From contig NC_085880.1 of assembly GCF_034702125.1 (NCBI RefSeq), positions 8,474,677-8,538,676 of the forward strand: a stretch of 64,000 nucleotides of DNA, in the 5' to 3' direction. Of this stretch, positions 25,982 to 39,040 are shown piece by piece; positions within the stretch are counted from its first letter, which is position 1, and the number at the start of each line of letters is the position of its first letter. The translations under genes were made by a program, and so were the position numbers. Under the pieces are notes generated by a model. That model worked only from the letters and a program-made list of their open reading frames with translations, ran no database searches and was not told the origin of the DNA. This DNA is from Engraulis encrasicolus. Lineage: Eukaryota; Chordata; Actinopteri; Clupeiformes; Engraulidae.

Positions 25982-26888
25982 ATAAACAGTCTTCCTCTTT
26001 TTTGCATTAGCATGATGCACCATATCACCCTCTGGACTTCTCCTGTACTGTTTTGTAGGGAAAATAAAATCATGCAATCAGACATACTCATCAATCAGCA
26101 GGAGTTTATGGTATGCTGAGACAATTTAGTCTGGCTGGTTACAAATCCACTTCCTTTGCAAATACTCCTCTGTTACAGCAAGTTCATTTTCATTTCAGGT
26201 GACTCGAAATAACAGATTTCCCCACACTAATTTCATCGGTGTTAATAATAATCAGTAGGGACTATAACTTCTGTCATCCGGATGTGTCACTTCTGCGTGT
26301 GAGAGGCTGCGAATGTCTCTGTTTGCTCCCCTTTTATCTTTGGAAATTACCCAAATACATTAATAAAACAACGTCTGGATCTAGTGCACAGTACGTAGAG
26401 CAGAAGAGAGTGAGGAGATCAAAAGGCAAGCGTGTGCAAGTTTCTTTGAAATCTCCCACAAGACATTTTGCCACAGTGTAACCCCTTTTTTATTTAATTT
26501 TTTTTTAGCTGAGAGCGAACGCAGCGGCAGACTGCAGCAGAAGCTGAGTGAGCCAAAATTAAACGCACAAACAAACAAACGACGGAATGAATGAATGAAA
26601 GAGTGCGTAAAATTTGCCTCCCTCTGCCACAATCATCCATTTCCCTCATGTGTACGCTACCTCCTTTATGTGCCCCACTTCAGCATTTAAGAGGATGGCT
26701 GAGGTGGTGGTGGTAGTGGGGTTGGGTGGGTGGGTGTGTGGTTGTGGTGGGCAAGCCACTAGCCACAAACACCAAATGTACCCCAGCCTTGGTGCCGACT
26801 CTCCATAAACCTTCCATAAACTAGCTCTTGGGTCAGTTCCCAATACACTCGGCTGCATACCCCGAAAAAAAGTAGAAGAGACTACAGT
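25982..26888. other. 0.9 kb unannotated
   Basis: Complex sequence with a G-rich patch (26,703-26,750, GTGGTGG/TGGGTGGG) that could form a quadruplex and an (AAAC)n/(GAAT)n patch near 26,560-26,600. No gene is seen. Confidence 0.45.
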
Positions 26889-27177
<289 letters not shown>

Positions 27178-27185
27178 TCTACAGT

Positions 27186-28644
<1,459 letters not shown>

Positions 28645-29011
28645 CTCATTTGCCCCCTCTCTCCTTCTGGGTCCCAATTGAGCCATTCAGTGAGCGTTGC
28701 TTTGTGTGTGTGCCTTTTTTTCTGGCCTTATTTCCACTATCGCTGTACCACAGCTGGACCTGCCACTACCTACTTCCTTTATACCTCTGTCCCCATCTAC
28801 CTCCCTCCTTCTCTCTCTCCCTCCCTCCTCTCCTCCATCTCTTCTCCCCCACTGCTCTCCACACCCCTGATCTGTACCCCCACACTCGTCCTGATATCTC
28901 TCCGTCTCGCTTTCACACCCCTGTATCTGTGTTTCTTTCTTCTCCCATCACCTCATCTCTTACAATTTTATTCACCTTCCCCTCTGTCCTCTGCACACAT
29001 ATACACACCTC

Positions 29012-29293
29012 CAGAGGCGGACTTTCCATTAGGTAAATCTAGGCAATTGCCTAAGGCCCCGACCAAATCTGTCCTCCATAGGGACCCACTATCACATCAG
29101 TCGCAGTAAAACACACCAAAAAGTAGGATTGATGTTAATTTGTCACTTATGTAAAGTAATCAAAGATATAGTGTATGAGACAAAACACTAGCACCTAAAC
29201 ACAGAATTGTATGTATACAGTATGTAAGGACGTTTGATGGCCCAATGTTTATATTTCACCTCTAGGGCCCCAAAATAGCTAGGTCCACCACTG
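29012..29293. mobile_element. hAT MITE, 282 bp
   Basis: Begins CAGAGGCGGACTTTCC and ends AGGTCCACCACTG, an inverted pair of hAT type. It is flanked by a perfect 8-bp duplication CACACCTC (29,004-29,011 and 29,294-29,301). The subterminal CCTAAGGCCCC / CTAGGGCCCC words are also mirrored. No coding capacity. Confidence 0.9.
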
Positions 29294-29301
29294 CACACCT
29301 C

Positions 29302-29640
29302 TCCTCCTCTCCTTTGTGACCACACCTCCTCTCTGCCCAACTGCTCTTCTCTATCCTTTCATTCACCGACCCATTCTCTCCATTTTCTCTCCATCTTTGT
29401 TCCACTCTCTCACCTCGCTCCTCCTCCAGCTGTCCCTTTCACATCATCCCTCTTTTATTACTCTTCTCATCTGTCTCTCTTTCTACACCTTTTCCCCCTC
29501 GTCCCTTCCCATCACTCTCTCCTATTTCATTTTCTTACCCAAGCTCTTCTTTCTGTTCTCTCCTTCTTTCCTTTCCGTCCATCTAATGTACACCCAACTC
29601 GGTGTAGCAGAGGTTGTTGTCCTGAGAATGATTGCAGGCA

Positions 29641-29721
<81 letters not shown>

Positions 29722-29976
29722 ATCCCCCCTCATTCTCTCTCTCCTCATCCCCCCTCATTCTCTTTCTCCTCATCCCTCCCTCTCTCTCTCTCTTCCCACC
29801 CAGGGGAGCTGAGTTTAGCCCAGAGAATGATTGCAGGCAGGGAGCTGTGGCTCTGGCATAGATGCAGAGGAGCCCCCTATCCCCCTCATCTCCCTCTCAT
29901 CCTTTCTCACCTCTCTACCCCTCCACTGTCTTTCTTTCTCCCCCTCTCTCTTCTGTTCTTTCTGTCTCTGTCTCTG

Positions 29977-30060
<84 letters not shown>
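29302..30060. repeat. Pyrimidine-rich zone with duplicated (CT)n modules
   Basis: Pyrimidine-rich lead (29,302-29,580), (CT)n 29,644-29,718, CTCATCCCCCCTCATTCTC units (29,719-29,790), (TCTGTC)n about 29,965-29,996 and (CT)n to 30,060. GAGAATGATTGCAGGCAG occurs at 29,625 and 29,822, and GGCTCTGGCAT plus GTGCAGAGG/ATGCAGAGG at about 29,850 and 30,100, so modules of ~200-250 bp have been copied. Confidence 0.88.
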
Positions 30061-30062
<2 letters not shown>

Positions 30063-30204
30063 CCCATTTATTTCCCTCTCTCTCTCTTTCACCACCCCTG
30101 GCTCTGGCATGGGTGCAGAGGGCCGCCCCTGGTCGCACAGAACTCTGTCACTGCAGCTTTGGCCCCTTGTCAAGCCACTGACACTGAGAGCCATTCAAAG
30201 GGTT

Positions 30205-30536
30205 TCCAGCGTAGGAGGAGGGGCAGGAGGGAGGAAGGTAAGAGGAGGAGAGAGGAGAGAGGAGAACACGGAGGGAGGAGGAAGAGGAGGGAGGAGAACA
30301 AGGAGGGGATGGGAGGAGGAGGAGGGAGGAAGAGAGAGGAGAACGAGGAGGGAGAAGGAGGAGGAGGAGGAGAAGGGAGGAGAACAAGGAGGGGATGGGA
30401 GGAGGAGGAGGAGGAGGGAGATAGAGAGAGGAGAATGAGGAGGGAGAAGGAGGAGGAGGAGAGAGGAGAACACGGAGGGAGGAGGAGGAGGGAGGAAGAG
30501 AGAGGAGAACAAGGAGAACAAGGAAGGGGGGAGAAA
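30205..30536. repeat. GGAGGA purine minisatellite
   Basis: Purine-only on the + strand. A GAGAACAAGGAGGGGATGGG module occurs at about 30,293 and 30,379, and GAGAACACGGAGGGAGGAGG at about 30,261 and 30,466, i.e. irregular ~60-85-bp units of GGA/GAA words. It is a mirror-repeat, triplex-prone tract. Confidence 0.9.
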
Positions 30537-30567
30537 AAGTGGGCCGACTCCTGAACTTGTCCTGTGA

Positions 30568-30975
<408 letters not shown>

Positions 30976-31012
30976 TACGTTTGTGTGTGTGTGTATGTGT
31001 GCGTGTGTTTAA

Positions 31013-31666
31013 TGTTTCTCTGTGTGCCACATTTTCATGAGCTTCTCAAGTGCCTCTCCGTCACATGTCCTCTGAGAGAAGGGAAGCCCATATGCTAAAT
31101 GTGTGTGTCACTGACAATGTTTTCCCCATTCCACCATCCTAATGGCACACACTGATACATTGATTTGTCCCATTAATGAACAACATTACGCTTAATGGTT
31201 CCAATTAGCAAAATTATGGTCCTGCTGTTCATTCACATCGTTTGTATCAATTACAACATTACACTACATTACGGTGGTGACGTGCTGAGATGTATGCTGT
31301 GTAGGGTAAGGCAACCAGAAGTAGGCTGCTCATCTGTTTATTTATGCATAATCATAAATAAACAATAAACAAACAGTAAAGTTGTTGTTGCAGCGGTTGA
31401 TTATGTTGAGCAGAGTGCAAGGAAATCCTATAGCCTATCTTTCCGTGGCATTATATTCTCATTAGTAATTGTCGTGTATGTAGGAATAATTCTTGTGCAC
31501 TCAACTGATCTCTGCACCAGATCAGGGACACGACTGTTTATGCTTGCATAGGCCTGTACTACTAATGGGGATGTATCTAAGCATACAGCACCATATTATA
31601 ATTCAAGCATACCATTCACTTTGAACCATGACCTCGGTATGTACGCATTAACACCATACAGTATTG
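31013..31666. other. Unannotated stretch before the large element cluster
   Basis: Repeat-free. The part 31,110-31,270 is rich in TAATG/ATTA words and could be regulatory, but this is only an impression. No exon is recognised. Confidence 0.4.
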
Positions 31667-31673
31667 ATGGTGT

Positions 31674-31925
31674 GTAAGAACCCAAAACGTAATAACTGCC
31701 CATAACGTAATAACTGCCCATAACGCAATAATTTGGGCGTAATAAAACCCATAACGTCATAACTTGCCCATAACGTAATAAAAATTCCTTACCCATAACG
31801 TAATAACGTTCTGCCCATAACGTAATAAGTTATTACGTTATGGGCGGGTTATTACATTATGGGCCTTACTCTAAAAAAAAGCGTTGATAATGTAATAACG
31901 ATGCCCATAACGTAATAACTGCCAG
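31674..31925 (+). repeat. Left terminal inverted repeat of the 6.3-kb element
   Basis: It begins GTAAGAACCCAAAACG and ends at CTGCCAG. It includes a 33-nt palindrome at 31,813-31,845 (16-nt arms GCCCATAACGTAATAA around one G). Its reverse complement is 37,769-38,021. Confidence 0.85.
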
Positions 31926-32110
31926 TAATGTAATCATTTGGGCCCATTTGAAACATAAAAAAGTCAATAGCGTCAAATAGCAACAATGGTAAATGTGTAG
32001 CCAAGTGTTTTGAGTTAACATTAGCTAAAGTTGGTTGACAGGTATTGCTAACCATGCTAATAATACTAAATTGTTAACTATCTAAATTTTATTCAGTAAA
32101 TAAAATGTAA

Positions 32111-32597
32111 CTAGAAGCACTCAGAGAGCGCAGACCTCCGCCAAGGATGCTGCTTGACACATTTGACCATGTTACACCCTAAATCTTTCTGCCTTGTTTT
32201 AGTGCTGCTCTCGCAATTCAATTTCTGGTCACTAGGGGGCGTCTAGATAGTGAAGAATCTTTTGAAAAGTCCTGGTTCCGGTTCGTGATCCGAATCACCA
32301 CCAGAATTTAATCACTTGTTCCTTGGGTCATTACTAATAGCTCCACAAAGTTTCGTCCAAATCACTTGATTCGTTTTTGAGCTATCCTCCTGACAGTATC
32401 TTTAAAAAAGTCCTGGTTCCGGTTCGTGATCCGGATCACCCCCAGAATTTAATCACTTCTTCCTTGGGTCATTATCAACAAACCCACAAAGTTTTGTCCA
32501 AAAATGCTTAGTTTGAGTTATGCTGCTGACAAATAGACAGAAAAACAGACAGACAAACCAACGCGACCGAAAACATTACCTCCTTGGTGGAGGTAAT
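32111..32597. repeat. CTCCGCCAAGG-ended interspersed repeat
   Basis: Starts near CTAGAAGCACTCAGAGAGCG with CCTCCGCCAAGGA and ends TCCTTGGTGGAGGTAAT, so its ends are inverted. It holds two copies of TCCTGGTTCCGGTTCGTGATC (32,270 and 32,411) and a CAGACAGACAAACC run. I recall this type as widely dispersed in fish and other animals but cannot name its family. Confidence 0.65.
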
Positions 32598-32699
32598 TAT
32601 ATCCCCGAAGCGCGGAGCGTCGGGGATGTAATGGTTTTGCGTGCGCTGCCGCCGCATCCACATCCGCCGCGTCCGCCGCCGCCGCGTAAGGTCTTTCGT

Positions 32700-33420
32700 G
32701 TTAACGCGATAACTTTTGAACGGATGTTTGGATTTGTCCCAGATTTTTTGGGTGAATGCTCTAGGGCAGGTTCATGTACTGATTCGAGTTTGGAGGTCAA
32801 CACTTTCAAGATGGCTGAATTCAAGATGGCCGAATTTTTGTTTGGCCCGTAACTTCTGACTGGGTGGATGGATTTTTCCCATATTTGGTGTGTTAATGCT
32901 CTAGGTAGGTTCATGAACTTATTCGAGTTTGGAGGCCAACACTTTCAAGATGGCTGAATTCAAGATGGCCGAATTTTTGTTTGGCCCATAACTTCTGACT
33001 GGGTGGATGGATTTCTCCCAGATTTGGTGTGTTAATGCAGGGTGGGTTCATGAACGTATTCGAGTTTGGAGGCCAACACTTTCAAGATGGCTGAATTCAA
33101 GATGGCCGAATTTTTGTTTGGCTCATAACTTCTGACCAGTCGGATGGATTTCTCCCAGATTTGGTGTGTTAATGTTCTAGGGTAGGTGTATGAACTTATT
33201 CGAGTTTGGAGGCCAACACTTTCAAGATGGCTGAATTCAAGATGGCCGATTTTTTGTTTGGCTCATAACTTCTGACCAGTCGGACGGATTTGTCCCAGAT
33301 TTGGTGTGTTAATGCTCTAGGGTAGGTTCATGAACTGATTTGAGTTTGGAGGTCAACAGTTTCAAAATGGCGGAATTTTTATTTGGCCCATAACTTCTGA
33401 CTGGGTGGATTGATTTGCCC
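32700..33420. repeat. ~138-bp tandem repeat, five units
   Basis: The word GATTT(G/C/T)TCCCA marks units at 32,731, 32,871, 33,010, 33,147 and 33,287 (spacing 140, 139, 137, 140), with a sixth start at 33,412. Each unit has CACTTTCAAGATGGCTGAAT and GGCC(C)ATAACTTCTGAC. One unit in reverse orientation lies in each copy of the compound repeat (13,445-13,510 and 35,935-36,005). Confidence 0.88.
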
Positions 33421-33780
33421 GGTACTACCTTATTATAACAGTTCACCATTTCAGTGAATCTACCATATTATTTAGGTACAGTGTAACAATATGTAATACC
33501 ATGTAATACTAGTGTAATACCAGTGTAACAATATGCCTTACCAGGTACAGTGTAATAACCAATGTACAATATTTAATACCATGTAATACTAGTGTAATAC
33601 CAGTGTAACAATATACAATACCATGTAATACCACTTACACAAAAATACATGATGTAGTACAAAATTGGTACATGGTGTTAAACTGGTATTACATGGTATT
33701 AAATATTGTTACAATGGTTATTACACTGTACCTAATGTGGTATATTCACTGTAATAGTGAACCATTAAAGAAGTGTTACC
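33421..33780. mobile_element. Stem-loop MITE, 360 bp, 8-bp duplication
   Basis: It is flanked by ATTTGCCC on both sides (33,413-33,420 and 33,781-33,788). Ends GGTACTACCTTATTATAACA and TTAAAGAAGTGTTACC form inverted repeats that continue inward (AGGTACAGTGTAA / TTACACTGTACCT), so most of it can fold into one long hairpin. The inside has tandem TAATACCATGTAATAC words. The superfamily is not assigned. Confidence 0.82.
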
Positions 33781-34262
33781 ATTTGCCCCATTTTTTGCTT
33801 CATTTTCACAATAGTCATTTGGTTTTAAGCCTATGCACGTCATTGATCTATGTATAGATATTAAATATATTTCTTTAATAGTTTGTATTTATCATATACG
33901 TTTATGAAAAGGTGGACGGGAGTGGTAGGAATGATGGGGGACTGGAAGCGTTGCGTTTCGGGGATATACCTTAAGCAGTCGAAGGCGACTGCACAGGCAG
34001 TCTAGTTTACATTTGAGATTGAAGTGGATTAAGAGAATAGATTCATTAGAATAGAGGGTGCTGTTTTCCAGCAGGGGCTATTTTACTATTTTGCTTGAAA
34101 ATAAAAATAGAACACACTGAAAAGAGTCCTCACAGGAAGCACAAGAGTCCTCATAGGAAGCACAAGTCACTTTTCAGTTTTTGTGGGTATATCAAACAGT
34201 TCGGTCCGGTTCAACGTATTCAGACCTATAGGTCTTGGCCTTAGCTGAAGCTGCCTCCTTGT

Positions 34263-34502
34263 CTGATGGTGACTCTGCCTATGTCTCTGATGTTGATCCT
34301 GCCCCTGTCCCTGATGGTGACCCTGCCTCTGTCCCTGATGGTAACCCTGCCTCTGCCCCTGATGGTGACCCTGCCTCTGTTCCTGATGGTGACCCTGCCT
34401 CTACTCCAGATGTTGATCCTGCCTCTGTTCCTGATGGTGACCCTGCCTCTGTCCCTGATGGTGACCCTGTCTCTGTCTCTGATGTTGATGATGCCTCTGC
34501 CC
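34263..34502. repeat. 24-bp minisatellite, ten units
   Basis: Exactly ten 24-bp units of the form CTGATGGTGACCCTGCCTCT plus GTCC. Because 24 is a multiple of 3, frames stay open on both strands and read as DGDPASVP-type octapeptides. A single-pass relative lies at 34,645-34,726 (same flank GCTGAAGCTGCCTCCTTGT). There is no ATG-led ORF with this phase and no splice evidence, so it is not called a gene. Confidence 0.92.
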
Positions 34503-34726
34503 CTGGTGCTGAAAAACCCATGTGTCATGGAGCTCCCTATTAACCTTCAGAGGCATTACAGAAAAGTATTGGTTTTGTCCTTGAACAAGATATGGCCATG
34601 CTCGGGGCATTTAAAGTGATGGTTCGGAGTAGTTTTCTGCCACGGTGCTGAAGCTGCCTCCTTGTATGATGGTGACTCAGTCTATGTCCCTGATGTTGAT
34701 CCTGCCTCTGCCCCTGATGGCAAAGC

Positions 34727-35829
34727 TTTAGCAGGACAGAATCTATTCAGCTTGAGTTGATAATAATAAACTCCAGCACTATTTCCAAACTTCCAAATGC
34801 TTAGTTTGGTGAATAGAGACCATATTTGTACTACTGTAGAAGTTTGGTGTCATGACATGTTAATTTTCTGAGGTAGGTTTGGAGATGTATGTGAATGCCC
34901 AATAGCACTTAAGCCAAGCTATTCGGAATAGCCATACAATAACTCGGTAACTCTGCTAATGTTCGCCCAAGCCAGAAAACACTTTGGGTGGACTACTGGA
35001 TGGATGTCACGGTTCAAATGGCATTAGGGTGAATCTACCCTGAACCATCGCTTTAGTGTCACACCTGATCCGTCAGCTGTGCACCATGTTTAATCAAAAA
35101 AAATATATGAGATGCTCTTGTGGAGAGCCTACTTGAAGGCGACTGTGGAGGTGACATATCAATAAGCATCATGAAGCTGTACAAGACTGCTGGACGCAGC
35201 AGCCTTCTCAGCACACGACTGAAAGGCTTATTATGCGAGAACAGCCAATGGATGAAAGCGTGGATACTTCTTAATCATGTAGGCTACGGAATTTACAAGA
35301 TCAAGGACATTTACTGAAAAAAGTAACGTCAGTATTACAGTATGTGGATGTTATTCTACCTTATGTTTATGTTGAGTATGCATATTTTGTTTGTTTACAT
35401 TTTTTACGTTTAAAAGTTTGAGTCAGAACAAAGCAAGATCACAGCACACTCCAACACTTCAGCCATGATATTTATGGAAAGTAATGCCAATTTTATGTTG
35501 AACTCATTTTACCTAATGTTTATGTTGAGGATGCTACAGTATGTGTGTGTGTTTTACATTTCAATATGATGAAAAGTATTCTGGTAAAATAGAATTTTAT
35601 ACAGAATAGCAGTCTGTCAGTTTAATTAACATTTTTTGTATAACAAACAAAAGACATTTAATTTCACTATTTGTGTAGTTCATGTATGAAATTTGCAGTT
35701 CAAATGTTTGCATTAAAGGAATTGAAATTTTGAATACTGTAGGCTATGTATTTGTCATTATTAAAATAGCTAAAAACTTCGTAGTTAGACAATTGGATTG
35801 AACACATAGGAAATGCAGAGGATAAGGAT
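34727..35829. other. Unassigned interior of the 6.3-kb element
   Basis: A 65-codon open frame (35,120-35,317) reads SLLEGDCGGDISISIMKLYK... and starts from GTG; I recognise no family. The rest is AT-rich. Two TTTATGTTGAG(T/G)ATGC words at about 35,368 and 35,519 mark a short duplication. Confidence 0.4.
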
Positions 35830-36027
35830 AGATTGCATTCTCACAGAAAATGCTGGAAGCGGGCTTGCCTTTTGGGGCAGAGATGAAACAAAGTACTATT
35901 GAGAAAACAAAGCTAAAAGAAATGTTGGAAAAAAATCCATCCACCCAGTCAGAAGTTATGGGCCAAACAATTCAGCCATCTTGGATTCAGCCATCTTGAA
36001 AGTGTTGTAGCTCTGCGTTTTGGGGTT

Positions 36028-36430
36028 ATACTAAATGACATACATGGTATTTTAAGTTGGCTAAGGAACACTGCATATAATATAATTTTGAAAATCAACA
36101 TGGGTCCGAGTGGGATTCGAACTCACAACCTCAATATCTGTAATCCAGGACCTTTGCCATTGATACTAAATGACATACATGGTATTTGAAGTTGGCTAAG
36201 GAACACTGCATATATAATTTTGAAAATCAACATGGGTTCGAGTGGGATTCGAACTCCCAACCTCCATATCTCTAATCCAGCACCTTTGTCATTGATACTA
36301 AATGACATACATGGTATTTTTTAAACTGGATAAGGAACACTGCATGATATAATTTTGAAAATCAACATGAGTCCGAGTGGGATTCAAGCTCCCAACCTCC
36401 ATATTGCAGGACTATTACCATTGGGCCAAG
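36028..36430 (-). repeat. ~133-bp tandem repeat with tRNA-like B box, copy 2
   Basis: Units start ATACTAAATGACATACATG at 36,028, 36,163 and 36,295 (spacing 135 and 132), each with GTGGGATTCGAACTC, the reverse of a pol III B box. Same module as 13,532-13,945. Confidence 0.7.
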
Positions 36431-37280
36431 CAGCTGCCTATGAAAAGCATTACAGCAAGACAATATTACATTGCATTGAAGAGCTGAACAATAGACTTCT
36501 AGAACTACAGAGCAGTTGCTCGTTAAGAATAGAATGTTGAGAGAAAGTGACAGTTGAGATGGAACCCTATATTGGCTGCACCTGTTCTGATTGACTGAAT
36601 GGCAGTTAGTATGGTGCTCTAAGGCAGAGGGCAGAATCAGAAACAGTTTTTTTGTCTTTAGCTTGATGTTGCTAAAAAATAAAAGGAATTGGCACGTGTC
36701 CTGCTTACTGATCGGAGTCATACGTGTGATCTCTCTAACAGTCTCTGAATGAAGTTTATAGGTTAAACGGTTCAGTCACAAATAGACCTCTTGTGGGACA
36801 TGCGCTGACCTCTTGAAAAAGGCACTTCAAGCCTCAATGGGAAAACCAATGTAAAAGCCCTGTCGTTTTTACACACCTGCCATTTAAAAAGTAATGGGAG
36901 TTGGGAGATAAAACTTGGGAGACATCCCATAGAGCTCGCTAACAATGCGTCAACTAAACTTCTAGGTGAAAGTGTTGATGTTTTATGAATGAAAAAGCCT
37001 CCTACACTCTGATCTTTAGAGTGGCGGAACCTTGGTTCATGAAGGTTCTACCATTGTTTTCAATGGGGACCCAAACTTGCACAAAATCGCCAAAAAGCGG
37101 AAAAACGACAAGAGACAAGGACACGCTATAGCAGAACAAATGATCTCCAAGCCGAGCCGGTCGTTTTAGTGTTTGAACGGTGTCTCTATCTGGAAAGGCC
37201 TAGGAGGAGATCCATTTTCTATTTTTACCGCCCTGCACAAGAGAATAAAGCAAGCAAGCAAGCATAAACTTTACTTAGAG

Positions 37281-37622
37281 CAGGGTTTCCCAAACTGTGG
37301 TGCGTGCACCCCTGGGGGTGCGCGGCCTGTCACCAGGGGGTGCCCGAGCTGAATAGAGCAGGGTGCATATATGTGTTTTTTATCCAGTATGAATGAACGT
37401 CAGGTAGTTTTAATTGGAAGGATCCATCTGAAGTGTAATTTTTAACTCACAGACTTGTCATGCAATAAGTTCTATTTTAATTATGGCAGAAAAAAAACAT
37501 CAGATCGATTGGAAATCAGGATTACCCAAAATGTGCGGTGGTGCAACATTTGCTTAGGGGGTGCGCAAACCACATTGAAATGTGAAAGGGGGTGCGCGGG
37601 GAAAAAGGTTTGGGAACCACTG
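37281..37622. mobile_element. hAT MITE, 342 bp
   Basis: Begins CAGGGTTTCCCAAACTGTGG and ends AGGTTTGGGAACCACTG, flanked by a perfect 8-bp duplication ACTTAGAG (37,273-37,280 and 37,623-37,630). The other copy of the host repeat has the uninterrupted site ACTTAGAGATTAC at about 14,965, which confirms the insertion. The subterminal GGGGGTGC repeats are GC-rich. No ORF. Confidence 0.93.
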
Positions 37623-37768
37623 ACTTAGAGATTACTAGAATCTGGCCTTGCTCTGCAAGCCCACTTAAATATCCAGTCACTGTTATTTGCTGCAACAATA
37701 GAGGTCAGACGAAATATGAACAGTACAATAGTAAAGTGCATTGCAAATACTGAAGTCATCTGTGCGTT

Positions 37769-38021
37769 ACTGCCAGTTATTACGTTATGGGCATCGTTAT
37801 TACATTATCAAAGCTTTTTTTTAGTGTAAGGCCCATAACGTAATAACATGCCCATAACGTAATAACTTATTACGTTATGGGCAGAACGTTATTACGTTAT
37901 GGGTAAGGAATTTTTATTACGTTATGGGCAAGTTATTACGTTATGGGTTTTATTACGCCCAAATTATTACGTTATGGGCAGTTATTACGTTATGGGCAGT
38001 TATTACGTTTTGGGTTCTTAC
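37769..38021 (-). repeat. Right terminal inverted repeat of the 6.3-kb element
   Basis: Reverse complement of 31,674-31,925 with a few substitutions. It ends CGTTTTGGGTTCTTAC, followed directly by the ATGGTGT duplication. Confidence 0.85.
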
Positions 38022-38028
38022 ATGGTGT

Positions 38029-38365
38029 CATAATTATGTGACTTTATTATAACCTATTGAAAGCAATTAAGCAAAACATTAAATGGGCTATTGCTTGTAT
38101 GGTACCCAAGATTTATTTGAAGGTGGCTTGCCTATTGTGCAATTACAGTTCAGCTAACAAGAGCTAAAACTGTGTGTTTTTCAAAAACAAGGCCAGTATC
38201 TACGATGTTCATGGAAACAGACATGACTGAATAAAACAGAAATCCATGCTGTTAAGCCTCTTGTGAAAGATATTGCACAATAATAGCTTTTGATGTCTTT
38301 TGATGTGCCTTATATGTATCCCCATTTGTTCATATTGAAGCTTTCATTTCCCATAATATCCCCCC
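38029..38365. other. Unannotated spacer between two large elements
   Basis: About 340 bases of AT-leaning sequence with no recognised feature. It ends in CCCCC next to the left end of the next element. Confidence 0.5.
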
Positions 38366-38927
38366 TAGTCCAGGACCAGCCCTGTAGACCCGTTCGCAAT
38401 TTGGAGTTGAGGGCGTTTCTCACTGGAATTGAGTTAGTGGGTTCCTAGACATTAAAAATCACGGAGGTGCTCGTCCACCATAGTGCCAGATTTTTCACAA
38501 TATGGCCGCCATATATGGCCGCCATTGCCTATGTCTTTTTTTACTTTTAAACTGTTTATACACATGTCATACATCAATTCTGACCCATTTTTTGAGAGGA
38601 ATTCATTTCTGACAAATACATGAGGAGAATGTGTGATTGTGACCTTAAAAGGTCATTGCCAAGGTCAAATTTGCTATTCTGAAGAATGTCAATAGACTTT
38701 CATTGTAAAAATGAGAAACAAATTCTCAATTATGGCATGAGGAGTTATTTGCTGATATTGCTATGCTTATTTTGTGTCAGTATAGTCCATAAAAGGTCAA
38801 GGTCAATGTCAAGGTCAAGGTCATGTTCAAGGTCTTTTTCCTATTCTGAGGAACTCAGCCATGTGCTTACCTATTAGGTCATTATTAAGAATAGGGAACA
38901 GCCACTAAAAATGTAAATCTAACATTT
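38366..38927 (+). repeat. Left ~562-bp inverted repeat
   Basis: Pairs with 42,894-43,463. It contains a GGCCGCCATAT duplication and a run of AAGGTCA words (38,795-38,835) that is mirrored on the right side. Confidence 0.9.
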
Positions 38928-39040
38928 CCCCATAGCCAGACGACAGCACATCACATCCACAGCAACAGTCAACACATAAAGTAGAAGAGGAGAAGTGGGT
39001 CAGAGATCACAAGAGTACATAACTTCATTGCCTCTGTCAA

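Larger units (their letters stand above)
32598..33969. repeat. TATCCCCGAA-ended repeat with tandem core
   Basis: The left end ATATCCCCGAAGCG (about 32,599) is mirrored by GTTTCGGGGATATA (33,955-33,968). It contains a GCCGCC-rich patch, the ~138-bp tandem array and, inserted in it, the MITE at 33,421. No ORF is recognised. Confidence 0.6.
35830..37680. repeat. Compound interspersed repeat, copy 2
   Basis: Matches copy 1 (13,311-15,057). It lacks copy 1's segment at about 14,215-14,335 and instead carries a hAT MITE at 37,281-37,622. It lies inside the 6.3-kb TIR element, whereas copy 1 is free-standing. Confidence 0.8.
31674..38021. mobile_element. 6.3-kb TIR element built on CCCATAACGTAATAA repeats
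   Basis: Both ends are GTAAGAACCCAAAACG in inverted orientation, flanked by a perfect 7-bp duplication ATGGTGT (31,667-31,673 and 38,022-38,028). Each ~252-bp inverted repeat is itself made of many copies of CCCATAACGTAATAA in both orientations. The interior is a patchwork of older or later repeats with no recognised transposase. The superfamily is unknown; a 7-bp duplication does not fit hAT (8) or piggyBac (4). Confidence 0.8.

Noticed and set aside
32700..33420. CRISPR-like array
   Set aside because: Five near-identical ~138-bp tandem units with no spacers.
34235..34543. 102-codon DGDPASVP repeat protein
   Set aside because: No ATG in frame at the start, several frames equally open, located in a transposon; kept only as a minisatellite and a finding.
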